From Sphingomonas gellani (GTDB taxonomy: Bacteria; Pseudomonadota; Alphaproteobacteria; Sphingomonadales; Sphingomonadaceae), in the NCBI RefSeq assembly GCF_900110035.1, contig NZ_FOCF01000003.1:124001-188000 (forward strand): a DNA stretch of 64,000 nt, in the 5' to 3' direction. The position numbers were made by a program, and so were the translations under genes. The notes beneath the pieces were generated by a model, which ran no database searches, had not been told where the DNA came from, and saw only the letters and a list, made by a program, of their open reading frames with translations. Positions 28,752-39,177 of the stretch are shown in pieces. Position 1 is the stretch's first letter. Each line of letters begins with the position of its first letter.

Positions 28752-29156
28752 TCAGTCGGCGCTGTGTTCGTCCAGGTCCCGCGCGACGTCGGGCGCTCGC
28801 AGCAGCGCGTCGATGCGCGTGCCCTCGTCGAAGCTTTCGTCGGGCAGGAACTTCAGACGCGCGGCATATTTCATCTTCACGCGGTGAGCGACTTCGCGCT
28901 GGAGATAGGCGGTGTTGGTGCGGAGTGCCTTCAACACCTCATCTTCGTCGCGGCCGAGCAGCGGCTTCACGAACACGGTGGCGTGGCGCAGGTCGGGCGA
29001 CATGCGCACCTCCGTCACGCTGACCATGTGGCGGCTGAGCGTGTCGTCATGCACGTCGCCGCGTTGCAGGATCTCGGACAGAATGTGACGGACCTGTTCG
29101 CCGACGCGCAGCGTGCGCACGGACGCATCACCTGCCTGTAGTCCAGGCTTAGCCAT
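28752..29156 (-). CDS. rbfA: 30S ribosome-binding factor RbfA
   Basis: RbfA is a KH-fold assembly factor that binds the 30S subunit during 16S rRNA maturation and cold adaptation. The product is 134 residues, with the typical [14 protein letters not shown] start, [14 protein letters not shown] core and [13 protein letters not shown]-terminal motif. Its start overlaps the VOC gene end by 8 nt. Confidence 0.95.
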   Translation of the reverse strand: MAKPGLQAGDASVRTLRVGEQVRHILSEILQRGDVHDDTLSRHMVSVTEVRMSPDLRHATVFVKPLLGRDEDEVLKALRTNTAYLQREVAHRVKMKYAARLKFLPDESFDEGTRIDALLRAPDVARDLDEHSAD

Positions 29157-29526
29157 GGGCGGACTCCGTGAAAAACGTTAGTCGATTGGCGGCAGGGTCG
29201 GTGATCGTCACTTCAAGCGTGTTCCAGGGGGTGGGTTGGGGTTCGCCCGGACGGGCGTTGGCATAGGCCCTGGACCGCAGGTGCGCGGCATAGGCGACCA
29301 CGTCGTCGACGGGCACGCGGATGGCGGAACCGGGCGTACAGTCGCCATGATGCTCGCTGAGGTGCAGCACGCAGTTTCCATGCCGCACGCCCATGTAAAG
29401 CGGCAACCCCGGCTCGAACCGATGCTCGAACACCAGCGAAAAGCCGAGGAAGTCGAGGTAGAAGGCGCGCGTGCGATCCGCGTCGAACGATCGCAGGATG
29501 GGAACCGGCGCGCCAAGTGTCGGCAT
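29149..29526 (-). CDS. VOC / glyoxalase-fold bleomycin-resistance-like protein
   Basis: This 125-residue protein has a vicinal-oxygen-chelate fold (beta-alpha-beta-beta-beta repeats): [24 protein letters not shown] in overlapping parts, then HLSEHHGD and the C-terminal [17 protein letters not shown]. It belongs to the glyoxalase-superfamily group often annotated as bleomycin resistance protein. It is inserted between infB and rbfA, 19 nt after infB, and overlaps rbfA by 8 nt, so it is co-transcribed with translation genes. Its actual ligand is unknown. Confidence 0.8.
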   Translation of the reverse strand: MPTLGAPVPILRSFDADRTRAFYLDFLGFSLVFEHRFEPGLPLYMGVRHGNCVLHLSEHHGDCTPGSAIRVPVDDVVAYAAHLRSRAYANARPGEPQPTPWNTLEVTITDPAANRLTFFTESAHG

Positions 29527-29545
29527 GACCGGTTCCCGTTCCAGC

Positions 29546-32371
29546 TTACAGCGTCCGTTCGCGCAGCTCGACCTCGAAGGTTTCGAGGAAGTCGCCGGCC
29601 TTGATGTCCGTGAAGTTCTGGCTGAACGTCACGCCGCATTCCAGACCCGCGCGAACCTCCGCCACATCGTCCTTGAAGCGACGCAGCGACGCGATCTCTC
29701 CCTGGTAGATGATGACATCGTTGCGCGTGATGCGCGCCTTGAGCGCCTTGCGGATGACACCTTCGGTGACCAGCAGACCCGCGGCCTTGCCATGCTTGCC
29801 CGCGGAGAAGACCTCGCGGATTTCCGCACGACCGACCACCGTCTCGAACGCTTCCGGACCCAGCTCGCCGGCCATGCCCGCCCGGATCTCGTCGATCAGG
29901 TCGTAGATGACGTCGTAATACTTCAACGCCACCTTCTGCCGCTCGGCGATCTCGCGTGCCTTGGCATTGGCTCGGACGTTGAAGCCGATGATCGGCGCGC
30001 CCGAAGCACCCGCCAGCGTCACGTCGGATTCGGTGATGCCGCCGACGCCCGAGTGCAGCACCCGTGCCTTGATGAGGTCGGTCGAGATCTTGTTGATCGA
30101 CGCGACGATCGCCTCGACGGTGCCCTGCGTATCCGCCTTGACGACCAGCGGATATTCCTTGGCCTGATCCGCACGCAGCGCGGAGAACATGCTCTCCAGG
30201 CTGGCGGGGGCCGAGGTGGTCCGCTTCTGCGTCAGCACGCCCTGACGATACTCCGCGACCTCACGGGCGCGGGCCTCGTTCTCGACGACCTGCAACGGAT
30301 CGCCCGCCGATGGCACGCCGGACATGCCCAGCACCTCCACCGGCATCGCGGGACCGGCCAGCTTGATCTGACGACCCTTGTCGTCGACCAGCGCACGGAC
30401 CTTGCCGCTTTCGGCGCCGATGACGAACACGTCGCCGACCTTCAGCGTACCACGGTTGACCAGGACGGTCGCGACCGGGCCGCGACCCTTGTCCAGCTTC
30501 GCCTCGATCACCGTGCCCTCACCCGGACGATCCGGGTTCGCCTGCAGCTCAAGCAGCTCGGCCTGCAGCTGGATCTTCTCGATCAGCTCGTCCAGACCGG
30601 TCTTCTTCAGCGCGGACACTTCGACGTTCTGGACGTCGCCGCCCATCTCCTCGACCACGACCTCATGCTCCAGCAGGCGCTCGCGCACGCGCTGGGGGTT
30701 GGCGTCGTACTTGTCGACCTTGTTGATCGCCACGATCATCGGCACGCCAGCCGCCTTGGTGTGGTTGATCGCCTCGATCGTCTGCGGCATCAGCCCGTCG
30801 TCGGCCGCCACCACCAGCACCACGATGTCCGTGACGTTGGCGCCGCGCGCACGCATCTGGGTGAACGCCTCGTGGCCCGGCGTGTCGAGGAAGGTGATCT
30901 TCGACTTGTCCTTCAGCGTCACCTGATAGGCGCCGATATGCTGGGTGATGCCGCCGGCCTCGCCGCGCACAACGTCCGTGCCGCGCAGCGCGTCGAGCAG
31001 CGAGGTCTTGCCGTGGTCGACATGGCCCATGATCGTCACCACCGGGGGACGCGGCTTCATCGAGTCGGGCGCATCCTCGGTCGTGTCGATCGCCAGATCG
31101 ATGTCGGATTCGGACACGCGGCTGATGTTGTGGCCGAATTCGGTCACCAGCAGCTCGGCCGTGTCCTGGTCGATCGTCTGCGTCATGGTGACGGGCATGC
31201 CCATCTTGAACAACGCCTTGACCAGGTCCGCACCCTTTTCCGCCATGCGGTTGGCGAGTTCCTGGACGGTGATCGCCTCCGGCACCTGCACGTCGCGAAC
31301 CTGCTTGGCCTGCGCCTCGCGCGGGCCGCCAAAGGAGCGCTTTTCCTTTTCGCGCGCACGCTTCAGCGCGGCGAGGCTGCGAGCGCGTGCGCCGCCATCC
31401 TCGTTCAGCGCGCGATTGACGGTCAGCTTGCCGCCGCGACGCTCGTCGCCCTTGCGATCGCGCTGCTGCGGTGCGGGGCGCGCGGGAGAATTGCGCGGCG
31501 TCGCGACGCCGGCCGGCATGGACCGCGGCGCGCTGCCCTGAGGGCTGCTCTGCTGCGCGACGGGAGCGGCAGTCGCCGGCTTCGCCACGGGCTTGGGCTG
31601 CGGCTTGGGGATTTCCGGACGGGCGACTGGCGAAAACCGGCGAGGCGCGGGCATCGCCGGATCGCGGCTCAGCTCCACCGACGGCGCGGCGGCGCGCGGC
31701 GCGGGGGCTGGGGCAGGCGCGGGCGGCGGTGTGACGGGTGTGGCAGGCGCTGGCTGCACCGGCTCGGCCGCCTGCACAGGCTCCGGCTCCGACGCGACCG
31801 GTTCGGGCGCGACGACCGGCACTGGCCGCTCGACCGGGCGGAAGCCGCGACCGGCCGGGGTCGGCACGGAAATGGTCGGCGCGGGCGCGGTCGCGGGCTG
31901 CTCGGCGACGGGCGCGGGGGCCGGTTCCGGCTCGGGCGTCGGTTCGGGCGCGGGGGCGGCCGCCGCGGCAGCACGCTCGGCGGCGCGGGCGCGCTCCTCC
32001 TCGGCGTGGCGCGCGCGATCGCTCTCCTCGCGACGACGCGATTCCTCGAGCGAATGCATCCGCTGCTCTTCCGCCTCGCGGAACAATCGGGCCGACCGCT
32101 CCTGCGGCGTCTCGTTCGAGGGGGCGGGGCGCGGCGCCGGCTGCGGCGCGCGCACTTCGGGCTGGACGGGCGGCGTGGGGGCGGGCGCCTCTGCGGCAGG
32201 CGCTGCCTCTCCCGGGCGGCGGAACGTCCGCGCCTTCTTGGTTTCCACGATCACCGTATTGGAGCGGCCGTGGCTGAAGCTCTGCTTCACCTTGCCGGTC
32301 TCGACCGTGCGCTTCACGCCCAATGGCGCGCGCATGCCAAGTTTCGGCTTGTCGTTGTCGGTCTCGCTCAC
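29546..32371 (-). CDS. infB: Translation initiation factor IF-2
   Basis: IF-2 is the GTPase that places initiator tRNA on the 30S subunit and promotes subunit joining. The 941-residue protein has an N-terminal IF2-associated segment (about residues 1-55), a long Pro/Ala/Glu-rich linker (about 60-310), an N2 region and a G domain with GHVDHGKT at 449-456, then DTPGHEAF and NKVD. Domains II-IV follow. The ATG overlaps the ylxR stop by 4 nt, consistent with operon co-translation. Confidence 0.97.
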   Translation of the reverse strand: MSETDNDKPKLGMRAPLGVKRTVETGKVKQSFSHGRSNTVIVETKKARTFRRPGEAAPAAEAPAPTPPVQPEVRAPQPAPRPAPSNETPQERSARLFREAEEQRMHSLEESRRREESDRARHAEEERARAAERAAAAAAPAPEPTPEPEPAPAPVAEQPATAPAPTISVPTPAGRGFRPVERPVPVVAPEPVASEPEPVQAAEPVQPAPATPVTPPPAPAPAPAPRAAAPSVELSRDPAMPAPRRFSPVARPEIPKPQPKPVAKPATAAPVAQQSSPQGSAPRSMPAGVATPRNSPARPAPQQRDRKGDERRGGKLTVNRALNEDGGARARSLAALKRAREKEKRSFGGPREAQAKQVRDVQVPEAITVQELANRMAEKGADLVKALFKMGMPVTMTQTIDQDTAELLVTEFGHNISRVSESDIDLAIDTTEDAPDSMKPRPPVVTIMGHVDHGKTSLLDALRGTDVVRGEAGGITQHIGAYQVTLKDKSKITFLDTPGHEAFTQMRARGANVTDIVVLVVAADDGLMPQTIEAINHTKAAGVPMIVAINKVDKYDANPQRVRERLLEHEVVVEEMGGDVQNVEVSALKKTGLDELIEKIQLQAELLELQANPDRPGEGTVIEAKLDKGRGPVATVLVNRGTLKVGDVFVIGAESGKVRALVDDKGRQIKLAGPAMPVEVLGMSGVPSAGDPLQVVENEARAREVAEYRQGVLTQKRTTSAPASLESMFSALRADQAKEYPLVVKADTQGTVEAIVASINKISTDLIKARVLHSGVGGITESDVTLAGASGAPIIGFNVRANAKAREIAERQKVALKYYDVIYDLIDEIRAGMAGELGPEAFETVVGRAEIREVFSAGKHGKAAGLLVTEGVIRKALKARITRNDVIIYQGEIASLRRFKDDVAEVRAGLECGVTFSQNFTDIKAGDFLETFEVELRERTL

Positions 32372-33135
32372 TCAGATTCCTCGTTACGTTTACGGCCGGC
32401 GTTCGCCCCGGAAACTCCGGGCGCCGATGAACCTCGCGAGGCCGTTTCGCAAGGCTGGGCGTCTTGATCGGGTCCGATGAAGTGCAGCCACCGGTCGAGC
32501 GTCTCGCTCACCCGTGCAGCCGCAGCGCGGTCGGTCAGGCCGAGATGTACCACATTCTCCCGGCCCAGCGCCAATGCCAATATGGTACGGGGCAGCGGCA
32601 ATACCACCCCTTTGAGGTCGCTGCCCTCTTTGTCCGATCCGACCCGCCACGCCTGGGCAAGGCGTCGGGCGCCGTCCGCACTGGCGTCGGCGGCGTGGAA
32701 CAGCGCGCGGAGCTGTCCGCCGCGCGCCGCGGTCTCGATCCGGTCGGACCCGGTGAGCAGGTGCCCGGCGCGTGCCTCCAGCCCCAGCCGGTCGAGCACC
32801 GCGCGCTCCAGCCCGGCCGCGATGCGCGTGGACAGGTCGTCGGGTACGGCGATGTCGCCGGTCTTGAACGCGCGCGACAGGGCACCGCGCAGCCGTCCCT
32901 TCGCCATCGCGTGATCCAGCTCGGCTCGGGTCGCGCCGATCCAGGCGCCGCGCCCCGGCGCCTTGGCACGCAGGTCGGGCAGCACCTGACCGCCGGGTGT
33001 GAGCACCAGGCGGATCAGCGCGTCGCGCGAATCGCGGGTCCGCGTCAGGATGCAGGAGCGGACCGGGCCTTCGCCCGCGCCCGCCGTGTCGCCGTTTTCG
33101 TCTAGCGTGACGATCTCATCGCCCGGGTTCCGCAT
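32368..33135 (-). CDS. YlxR (DUF448) RNA-binding protein with C-terminal L7Ae-like domain
   Basis: This 255-residue protein joins an N-terminal YlxR domain (about residues 20-95; [19 protein letters not shown] and PGRGAWI) to an L7Ae/YlxQ-like domain (about 105-205; SGSDR-like TGSDRIE). In Gram-positives these are the separate products YlxR and YlxQ; the fused form is common in alphaproteobacteria. It is probably RNA-binding and associated with ribosome or RNase P function. Its start overlaps the tautomerase gene by 20 nt and its end overlaps infB by 4 nt. Confidence 0.85.
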   Translation of the reverse strand: MRNPGDEIVTLDENGDTAGAGEGPVRSCILTRTRDSRDALIRLVLTPGGQVLPDLRAKAPGRGAWIGATRAELDHAMAKGRLRGALSRAFKTGDIAVPDDLSTRIAAGLERAVLDRLGLEARAGHLLTGSDRIETAARGGQLRALFHAADASADGARRLAQAWRVGSDKEGSDLKGVVLPLPRTILALALGRENVVHLGLTDRAAAARVSETLDRWLHFIGPDQDAQPCETASRGSSAPGVSGANAGRKRNEESE

Positions 33136-33373
33136 GCGCGTCTCCCTGCTTGGACGCGGGAGCCGAGCCGCTGCGGGCCTGTGCGGCGTCGCGGTCGGCG
33201 ATCAGCTGGCCGCCCGCGCCGTAATTCTCGGTCGACACTTCCTCGATCACGATCTGGACCGCGGCCGGGTTCTTGCCCAGCCGCGACACCAGCGAGCCCG
33301 TCACGTCCGCGACGATGCCGGCCTTCTGCTCCTTGGTGGCGGAGCCCGCGAGTCGGATCGAAACAAAGGGCAT
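33116..33373 (-). CDS. 4-oxalocrotonate tautomerase family protein
   Basis: This 85-residue protein has the tautomerase signature: the initiator Met is followed by Pro, the catalytic base, in [18 protein letters not shown], then the IVIEEVSTENYGAGG segment. Family members isomerise enol/keto compounds as small oligomers. The gene begins one base inside the nusA stop (TGATG) and overlaps ylxR by 20 nt, so it is built into the nusA-infB operon. A metabolic enzyme in this position is unusual, and its substrate is unknown. Confidence 0.8.
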   Translation of the reverse strand: MPFVSIRLAGSATKEQKAGIVADVTGSLVSRLGKNPAAVQIVIEEVSTENYGAGGQLIADRDAAQARSGSAPASKQGDAHAEPGR

Positions 33374-35013
33374 CAGGCCTGCTCGCCCTCCGCCGCTTCG
33401 TCGCCCGCCTGGGTCTCGGTCTCGCTCTCTGCCGCGTCCTCATCGTCCGCGAACCAGTGCTGGCGTGCGGCCATGATGATCTCGTTACCCTGCTCGTCGG
33501 TCAGGCCATAGGCCGACAGGATGCCGCCCTTCGGCTCGGGGCGCTTGGGTGCGTCCTCGTTGCGGCGGCGGGGCTCGATGCGCTTCTTCTCGACCAGCTC
33601 GTCGGTGGCCAGGTCGGCCAGGTCGTCCAGCGTCTTGATGCCCGCCTTGCCCAGCGTGACCAGCATCGCCTCGGTCAGGTACGGCATGGTGGTTAGATCG
33701 TCCGATACGCCCAGTGCCGTGCGCTCGTCGCGATTGGCCTGCTCGCGCCGCTCCAGTGCTTCCTGCGCGCGGCTCTGCAGTTCCTGCGCCAAGTCCTCGT
33801 CGAAGCCCTCGATCGCGGCCAGCTCGTCCAGCTCGACATAAGCGACCTCCTCCAGTTCGGAGAAGCCCTCGGCGACCAGCAGCTGCGCCAGCGTCTCGTC
33901 CACGTCCAGCTCGTTCTGGAACATCTCGGACCGCTCGACGAACTCCTTCTGACGCTTTTCGGAAGCATCCGCCTCGGTCAGGATGTCAATTGCCTTCGCG
34001 GTCAGCTGGCTGGCCAGGCGCACGTTCTGGCCACGGCGGCCGATCGCCAGCGACAGCTGGTCGTCGGGCACCACCACCTCGATCCGGTCCTCTTCCTCGT
34101 CGATCACGACGCGGGACACGGACGCGGGCTGAAGGGCGTTGACGACGAAGGTCGCGGTGTCGGGCGACCAAGGGATGATGTCGATCTTTTCGCCCTGCAT
34201 CTCCTGCACCACCGCCTGCACGCGGCTGCCCTTCATGCCGACGCAGGCGCCGACCGGGTCGATGGAGGAATCGTGGCTGATGACGCCGATCTTCGCACGG
34301 CTGCCCGGATCGCGCGCCGCTGCCTTGATCTCGATGATGCCGTCATAGATCTCGGGCACTTCCTGCGCGAACAACCGCTTCATGAAGTCGGGATGCGCGC
34401 GGGACAGGAAGATCTGCGGCCCGCGATTCTCGCGACGTACGTTCAGGATCAGCGAGCGGATGCGGTCGTTGACGCGCACAACCTCGCGCGGGATCTGCGC
34501 GTCGCGGCGGATCACGCCCTCTGCCCGGCCCAGGTCGACGACGATGTGGCCGAACTCGACCCGCTTCACGACGCCGGTGATGATCTCACCCTGACGGTCC
34601 TTGAACTCGTCGAACTGACGCTCGCGCTCGGCGTCGCGGACCTTCTGGAAGATGACCTGCTTGGCGGCCTGTGCCGCGATGCGGCCGAACTCGATCGGGG
34701 GCAGCGGATCGACGATGAAGTCGCCGATCTCGGCGTCCTTTTGCAGCTTGGCCGCGCCCTTCAGGTCGACCTGCTTGAAATAATCGTCGACCTGCTCGAC
34801 CACCTCGACGACGCGCCACAGGCGCAGGTCGCCGGAATTGGGGTCCAGCTTCGCACGGATGTCGTTCTCCGCGCCGTAACGGGCCTTGGCGGCGCGCTGG
34901 ATCGCGTCCTCCATCGCCTCGATCACGATGCCGCGATCGATCATCTTCTCGGACGCGACCGAGTTGGCGATCGCGATCAGCTCCGCACGATTGGCGGTGG
35001 CGACACTGGCCAT
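33373..35013 (-). CDS. nusA: Transcription termination/antitermination factor NusA
   Basis: NusA binds RNA polymerase and nascent RNA and modulates pausing, termination and antitermination. The 546-residue protein shows the N-terminal polymerase-binding domain, S1 domain ([20 protein letters not shown]), two KH domains ([19 protein letters not shown]) and a C-terminal helix-hairpin-helix region, ending in an acidic tail. It overlaps the rimP stop by one base (TGATG) and the tautomerase start by one base. Confidence 0.97.
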   Translation of the reverse strand: MASVATANRAELIAIANSVASEKMIDRGIVIEAMEDAIQRAAKARYGAENDIRAKLDPNSGDLRLWRVVEVVEQVDDYFKQVDLKGAAKLQKDAEIGDFIVDPLPPIEFGRIAAQAAKQVIFQKVRDAERERQFDEFKDRQGEIITGVVKRVEFGHIVVDLGRAEGVIRRDAQIPREVVRVNDRIRSLILNVRRENRGPQIFLSRAHPDFMKRLFAQEVPEIYDGIIEIKAAARDPGSRAKIGVISHDSSIDPVGACVGMKGSRVQAVVQEMQGEKIDIIPWSPDTATFVVNALQPASVSRVVIDEEEDRIEVVVPDDQLSLAIGRRGQNVRLASQLTAKAIDILTEADASEKRQKEFVERSEMFQNELDVDETLAQLLVAEGFSELEEVAYVELDELAAIEGFDEDLAQELQSRAQEALERREQANRDERTALGVSDDLTTMPYLTEAMLVTLGKAGIKTLDDLADLATDELVEKKRIEPRRRNEDAPKRPEPKGGILSAYGLTDEQGNEIIMAARQHWFADDEDAAESETETQAGDEAAEGEQA

Positions 35014-35576
35014 CAGTGGGTTTCCTCTGCTTCGGATTCGTGTGTTTCGTAGAATTCGTCCGCGCCCTCGGTGGACAGCGGAGCGGTGGCGGCGATCAGC
35101 CGGTCGGTGATGGTCAGCTTCGCGTCCGCGATCTGCGACAGGGCAACCGTCATCCGCTGATGCCCACGCACCGCGATCGTGACGTCCTCGCCCTCGATTC
35201 CGACCAGGTCGCCGGTCAGCTGCTTACGACCATCGACCTTTTCGGTCAGCGTCAGGCGCGCCTCATGCCCGGCCCAGTCGGCATAGTCCTTGGCGCGGGT
35301 CAGCGGCCGGTCGATTCCCGGGCTGGACACCTCCAGCCGGTACGCGCCCTCGATCGGATCCCGCCCCTCCGACTCCAGCGCATCGAGCCGGTCGGAAATA
35401 CGGCGCGACAGGTCGGCGCAATCGTCGATCGTCAGCTGGCGCGTGTCCGGCCGTTCCGCCATGACCTGCAACGTCGGGTCGGATTGCCCCCCGTACATCT
35501 TCACGCGCACCAGGTCGAAGCCGAGGGCGGTCGCCTCCGGTTCGATCAATGCGGTCAATGCGGCGATGTCCGCCAT
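35013..35576 (-). CDS. rimP: Ribosome maturation factor RimP
   Basis: RimP is needed for 30S maturation. The 187-residue product has the conserved EVSSPGIDRPL motif and the preceding DDCADLSRRISDRLD segment. It ends in an acidic tail. ATG 35576 has GGAG 5-8 nt upstream. It is the first gene of the rimP-nusA-infB operon and is preceded by a promoter and a leader hairpin. Confidence 0.95.
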   Translation of the reverse strand: MADIAALTALIEPEATALGFDLVRVKMYGGQSDPTLQVMAERPDTRQLTIDDCADLSRRISDRLDALESEGRDPIEGAYRLEVSSPGIDRPLTRAKDYADWAGHEARLTLTEKVDGRKQLTGDLVGIEGEDVTIAVRGHQRMTVALSQIADAKLTITDRLIAATAPLSTEGADEFYETHESEAEETH

Positions 35577-35623
35577 GAGGACTCCGAGAAAACAGCGTTC
35601 AGTCGCACAGGCCTTTTGCCGCC

Positions 35624-35639
35624 GCGGGGCGAACCCCGC
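35624..35639 (-). promoter_or_regulatory. UUCG-capped hairpin in the rimP-nusA operon leader
   Basis: On the minus strand GCGGGG-TTCG-CCCCGC forms a perfect 6-bp stem with a UUCG tetraloop, extendable by two further pairs (one G-U). It lies about 50 nt before the rimP start, in the leader downstream of the predicted promoter. No T-run follows, so it is not an ordinary terminator. A role in RNA stability or NusA autoregulation is possible. Confidence 0.55.
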
Positions 35640-35675
35640 AGCCTCTTCATCTGACGATGTAGAGAATGCACGTGC

Positions 35676-35704
35676 AATATACCCACTCGGGACGGGCGGC
35701 ACAA
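35676..35704 (-). promoter_or_regulatory. Sigma-70-type promoter of the rimP-nusA-infB operon
   Basis: On the minus strand TTGTGC (35699-35704) and TATATT (35676-35681) are separated by exactly 17 nt, and the -10 box is one of few AT-rich patches locally. The predicted transcript starts near 35669 and has a leader of about 90 nt before rimP. Confidence 0.6.
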
Positions 35705-35843
35705 GCCGGCTTCTTAGAGAGGGGGCAGGGGCGGGGCAGCGGCGCGGCCGGGCGGTTCCCGGGCATGGGGATGGCCCCGGGCATCCATGTCGGGCATTCA
35801 GTGGTTGTCCGCCTGTTCCCACACCTTCCTGTCGGAGTTGCCG

Positions 35844-36992
35844 ATGTCCCGTGCCGCCCTTGCCGTTCTGCCGCTCGCCCTTCTTGCCTGTGGGGGCAAT
35901 GCGGCGCAGCCGTCCGACACCGTCCAGGCATCGAGCGCCGAATCGTCGACGGCCGCCCCCTTCGCCAAGACGGTGATGACCCAGCTGGACTCGCCCTGGG
36001 CGATGACCTTTCTGCCCGACCGCCGCATGCTGGTGACGGAGAAGAAGGGGCAGATGCTGCTCCTGTCGGCGGATGCGAAGCAGCGGCGCACGGTGGCGAC
36101 GCTGCCGGTCGATTCGGCCGGGCAGGGCGGGTTGATGGACGTGGTGCTGTCCCCCGACTTTTCGACCAGCAAGCGCGTCTATTTCAGCTATTCCGCAAGG
36201 GGCGATGGCGGCACCAAGGGCGTGGTGCTGGCGCGCGGGCTGCTCGACCTGCAACCGGGTGGCGAGCGGCTTCGTGGGATCGAGGTGATCTTCCGCGCGC
36301 GTCCGTTCGTCGAGGGCGACGGGCATTATTCCGGTCGCATCGCCTTTTCGCCCGATGGCCGATACCTGTTCTTCACCAATGGCGAGCGGCAGAAGTTCAC
36401 CCCGGCGCAGGACAAGTCGATGACGCTGGGCAAGGTGCTGCGCCTGACCCCGGACGGCAAACCGGCCCACGGCAACCCGCTGGTCGCGCAGGGTTTCCAG
36501 CCCGAAGTGTGGAGCTATGGCCACCGCAACCTGCTCGGCCTCGCCTTCGACAAGTCAGGCAATCTGTGGGAGCAGGAAATGGGGCCGAAGGGCGGGGACG
36601 AGGTCAACCTGATCCTGCCCGGCCGCAACTATGGCTGGCCCAACGCCTCCAACGGCAGCCATTATGACGGGCGCGACATTCCCGATCACCGGCCGGGCGA
36701 CGGGTACGAGGCGCCGAAGGTGTGGTGGAATCCGGTGATCTCTCCGGGCGGATTGATGATCTATTCGGGCAGCATGTTCCCGCAGTGGAAGGGCGATGCG
36801 TTCATCGGCGGTCTGTCGAGCGAATCGCTGGTGCGCGTGCATCTGGACGGGACCAACGCCAGCAAGGGCGATCAATGGCCGATGGGCGCCCGCATCCGGG
36901 AGGTGGAACAGGGCCCGGACGGCGCGATCTGGGTGTTGGAGGATGGCGGCAAAGGGTCGGGCGGCCGACTGCTCCGCCTGTCCGCGCGCTGA
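35844..36992 (+). CDS. PQQ-dependent aldose sugar dehydrogenase-type lipoprotein
   Basis: This is a 382-residue beta-propeller of the soluble quinoprotein glucose dehydrogenase family (YliI/Asd type), which oxidises aldoses in the periplasm with PQQ. The N-terminus is a lipoprotein signal with lipobox LLAC (Cys16). Family motifs include HYSGRIAFSPDGRYLFF, EVWSYGHRNLLGLAFD, EQEMGPKGGDEVN and GRNYGWP. ATG 35844 has GGAG upstream; a start at 35787 is open but would precede the signal peptide. Cofactor synthesis genes are not in the window. Confidence 0.87.
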   Translation: MSRAALAVLPLALLACGGNAAQPSDTVQASSAESSTAAPFAKTVMTQLDSPWAMTFLPDRRMLVTEKKGQMLLLSADAKQRRTVATLPVDSAGQGGLMDVVLSPDFSTSKRVYFSYSARGDGGTKGVVLARGLLDLQPGGERLRGIEVIFRARPFVEGDGHYSGRIAFSPDGRYLFFTNGERQKFTPAQDKSMTLGKVLRLTPDGKPAHGNPLVAQGFQPEVWSYGHRNLLGLAFDKSGNLWEQEMGPKGGDEVNLILPGRNYGWPNASNGSHYDGRDIPDHRPGDGYEAPKVWWNPVISPGGLMIYSGSMFPQWKGDAFIGGLSSESLVRVHLDGTNASKGDQWPMGARIREVEQGPDGAIWVLEDGGKGSGGRLLRLSAR

Positions 36993-37025
36993 GGCCACGG
37001 CCATGCACCTGCTGACGGAGGCGAC

Positions 37026-37769
37026 ATGGACCATGTGACGATCGCCGTGGAGGCGGGGGTGGCGGATGTCCGGCTGAACCGCCCGGACAAGCTCAACGCC
37101 CTGGACCTTTCCATGTTCGAGGGGATCGCGGCCGCCATCGCCCGATTGTCGGACATGCCCGACCTGCGCGCCGTCGTGCTCTCCGGCGAGGGGCGGGGGT
37201 TCTGCGCCGGACTGGACCTCGCCGCGATGGGGCCGGGCGGTGGGCTGCCCGACCTGCTCGCGCGCAGCCATGGCGAGGCGAATCTGTCCCAACAGGCGGC
37301 ATGGGGCTGGCGCACGCTGGCGGTGCCGGTGATCGCGGCGGTGACGGGTGTCGTGTTCGGCGGCGGGTTGCAGATCGCGTCCAGCGCCGACATCCGGATC
37401 GCACGTCCCGATGCGCGGTTGTCGGTGCGGGAGATGCGCTGGGGCCTGATCCCCGACATGGCCGGTATCGCGCTGTGGCGCACGCTGGTGCGCGACGACG
37501 TGCTGCGCGAGCTGATCTATACCGCGCGCGAGTTCGACGGGTCGGAGGCGCAGCGGCTGGGCTTCGTCACGCGCCTGGCCGAGGACCCGTGGTCGGAGGC
37601 GATGGCACTCGCCCGCACGATCGCGGCCGCCCCGCCCGACGCCATCCGCGCGGCGAAGCGGCTGGTCGGCCTGTCGCCCGACCTTGCTGCGGCCGATGTC
37701 CTCGCCGTGGAAAGCGCGGAACAGGCCGCCCTGCTGCGCGCCATGGGCAACGGGTCAGGCGGCGGCTGA
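37026..37769 (+). CDS. Enoyl-CoA hydratase/isomerase (crotonase) family protein
   Basis: This 247-residue crotonase-fold protein has the oxyanion-hole segments GEGRGFCAGLDLAAM and AAVTGVVFGGGLQIASSADIR (read in parts) and the LSVREMRWGLIPDM region. Members hydrate enoyl-CoA or isomerise double bonds. Its 3' end overlaps the end of the ACT-domain gene by 15 nt on the opposite strand. The substrate is unknown; proximity to amino-acid catabolism genes may be relevant. Confidence 0.86.
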   Translation: MDHVTIAVEAGVADVRLNRPDKLNALDLSMFEGIAAAIARLSDMPDLRAVVLSGEGRGFCAGLDLAAMGPGGGLPDLLARSHGEANLSQQAAWGWRTLAVPVIAAVTGVVFGGGLQIASSADIRIARPDARLSVREMRWGLIPDMAGIALWRTLVRDDVLRELIYTAREFDGSEAQRLGFVTRLAEDPWSEAMALARTIAAAPPDAIRAAKRLVGLSPDLAAADVLAVESAEQAALLRAMGNGSGGG

Positions 37770-38036
37770 GAGCCGAATCGGGACGCCATCGGCAAGGGTC
37801 AGGTCCACCGCCCGCACGGACAGGATGTTGCCGATCTTCGCCGCGACGATCTCCGCCTGCTGGCGTGACATATCCGATGCCGTCAGCATTAGGCTGCTGC
37901 CACCGGGATGCGGAAACATGATCAGGTCGGTGATCGGCAGGTCGCGTTGCGCGAACAGGGCGACGATGCGCACCAGCGCCTGCACCTCTCCTCCCGTCTG
38001 GATGTGGAAGCGGCAGGCCTGCGTATCCGGCGCCAT
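37755..38036 (-). CDS. Small ACT-domain-like protein
   Basis: This 93-residue protein has the length and pattern of a single ACT domain: FHIQTGGEVQALVRIVALFAQRDLPITDLIMFP and a later SVRAVDLTLAD strand (given in parts). ACT domains bind amino acids and regulate enzymes or transporters. The gene ends the same transcript as leucine dehydrogenase, 3 nt after it, so it may sense branched-chain amino acids. That is inference; the domain call itself is moderately secure. Confidence 0.62.
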   Translation of the reverse strand: MAPDTQACRFHIQTGGEVQALVRIVALFAQRDLPITDLIMFPHPGGSSLMLTASDMSRQQAEIVAAKIGNILSVRAVDLTLADGVPIRLSAAA

Positions 38037-38039
38037 GGG

Positions 38040-39107
38040 TCAGGCCGCGGAGGCGAGCGGCCGGGCATGGCCGGCGATGCGGTCCAGCGCCTCCATGCGG
38101 GCGGCCTGGTGCGGCAGCACGCCGGCGCGATCCGCCCGGTACAGCGTGTCGTCGAGTCGTGCGCCGATGTCCTCGACCCGCCGGCGCACCTCCGCTGCGT
38201 CCCAGCCGAGATATTCGGCCGCCACGTTGATGATGCCGCCCGCGTTGACCAGGAAGTCGGGAGCATAAAGGATGCCGCGATCGGCCAATTGTTCGGCCTG
38301 ACGCTCGCTGAACAGCTGGTTGTTGGCCGCGCCGCAGACGAGCTTCACCTGCAACTGCGCCACCCGGACGAAATCCAGCACTCCGCCTAGCGCGCATGGC
38401 GCCAGCACGTCGGCCTTGGCGGCGAGCAACGCCTGGCTGCTCATCAATTGCGCACCGAAGCGGACCGCGGCACGGGCGGCCACATCGCTGCGCGGTTCCG
38501 CGACGATCAGCTTCGCGCCTGCCGCGTGGAGCAGTTCGCACAAGGCGAAGCCGACATGGCCCAGCCCCTGCACCGCCACGGTCACGTCGGACAGCTCCGC
38601 GCCCAGTCGCCGGCGCACCGCCACCCGCATCGCGGTGGCGACGCCCAGCGCGGTCCAGCCCGAAGGATTGCCGCCCGGTCGTCCGGCACGTGGCGGCAGG
38701 CCGGCGACATGACGGCTGGTTTCGGCCACCCGGACCATGTCCTCGACACCCGTGCCGACATCCTCTGCGGTGACGTAGCGTCCGCGCAACGCCTCCACCG
38801 CCCGCCCGAATGCGCGGAACAGCGCGGCCCGGTCGAACGGCACGCCGGGATCGCGCAGCACCGCCTTGCCCCCGCCCAGCGGCAGGCCGGCGAGCGCGTT
38901 CTTCAGCGTCATCCCTTCCGCGAGGCGCAGCGCGTCGGCGGTCGCATGCTCGTCGGACGCATAGCGCCACAGGCGGCATCCGCCCGCCGCCGGACCGAGC
39001 GCGGTGGAATGCAGCACGATCGTGCCGGCGATCCCCGTGTCGGGATCGCGGAACGGGACCACATCCTCGGGCGGCACGGGGCCGGCATCATAGTCGATTG
39101 GGCGCAT
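38040..39107 (-). CDS. Leucine (Glu/Leu/Phe/Val) dehydrogenase
   Basis: This 355-residue NAD-dependent dehydrogenase deaminates branched-chain amino acids to 2-oxoacids. The catalytic segment GMTLKNALAGLPLGGGKAV contains the substrate-binding and catalytic lysines, and the Rossmann motif is VQGLGHVGFALCELL. It belongs to the leucine/valine/phenylalanine group rather than glutamate dehydrogenase by length. It is divergent from an Lrp/AsnC regulator and supplies substrate for the branched-chain oxoacid dehydrogenase encoded at 46-49.7 kb. Confidence 0.9.
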   Translation of the reverse strand: MRPIDYDAGPVPPEDVVPFRDPDTGIAGTIVLHSTALGPAAGGCRLWRYASDEHATADALRLAEGMTLKNALAGLPLGGGKAVLRDPGVPFDRAALFRAFGRAVEALRGRYVTAEDVGTGVEDMVRVAETSRHVAGLPPRAGRPGGNPSGWTALGVATAMRVAVRRRLGAELSDVTVAVQGLGHVGFALCELLHAAGAKLIVAEPRSDVAARAAVRFGAQLMSSQALLAAKADVLAPCALGGVLDFVRVAQLQVKLVCGAANNQLFSERQAEQLADRGILYAPDFLVNAGGIINVAAEYLGWDAAEVRRRVEDIGARLDDTLYRADRAGVLPHQAARMEALDRIAGHARPLASAA

Positions 39108-39177
39108 GATCTGTTTCCCTGAACGATGCGCAGGGTTCTACGGAATCGACCGCGGCATTTCTGTTCTGCTTCTTGCC

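Noticed and set aside
29471..32467. A 998-codon open frame antisense to infB
   Set aside because: The composition mirrors the complement of infB and no domain or start signal is visible; infB itself is certain.
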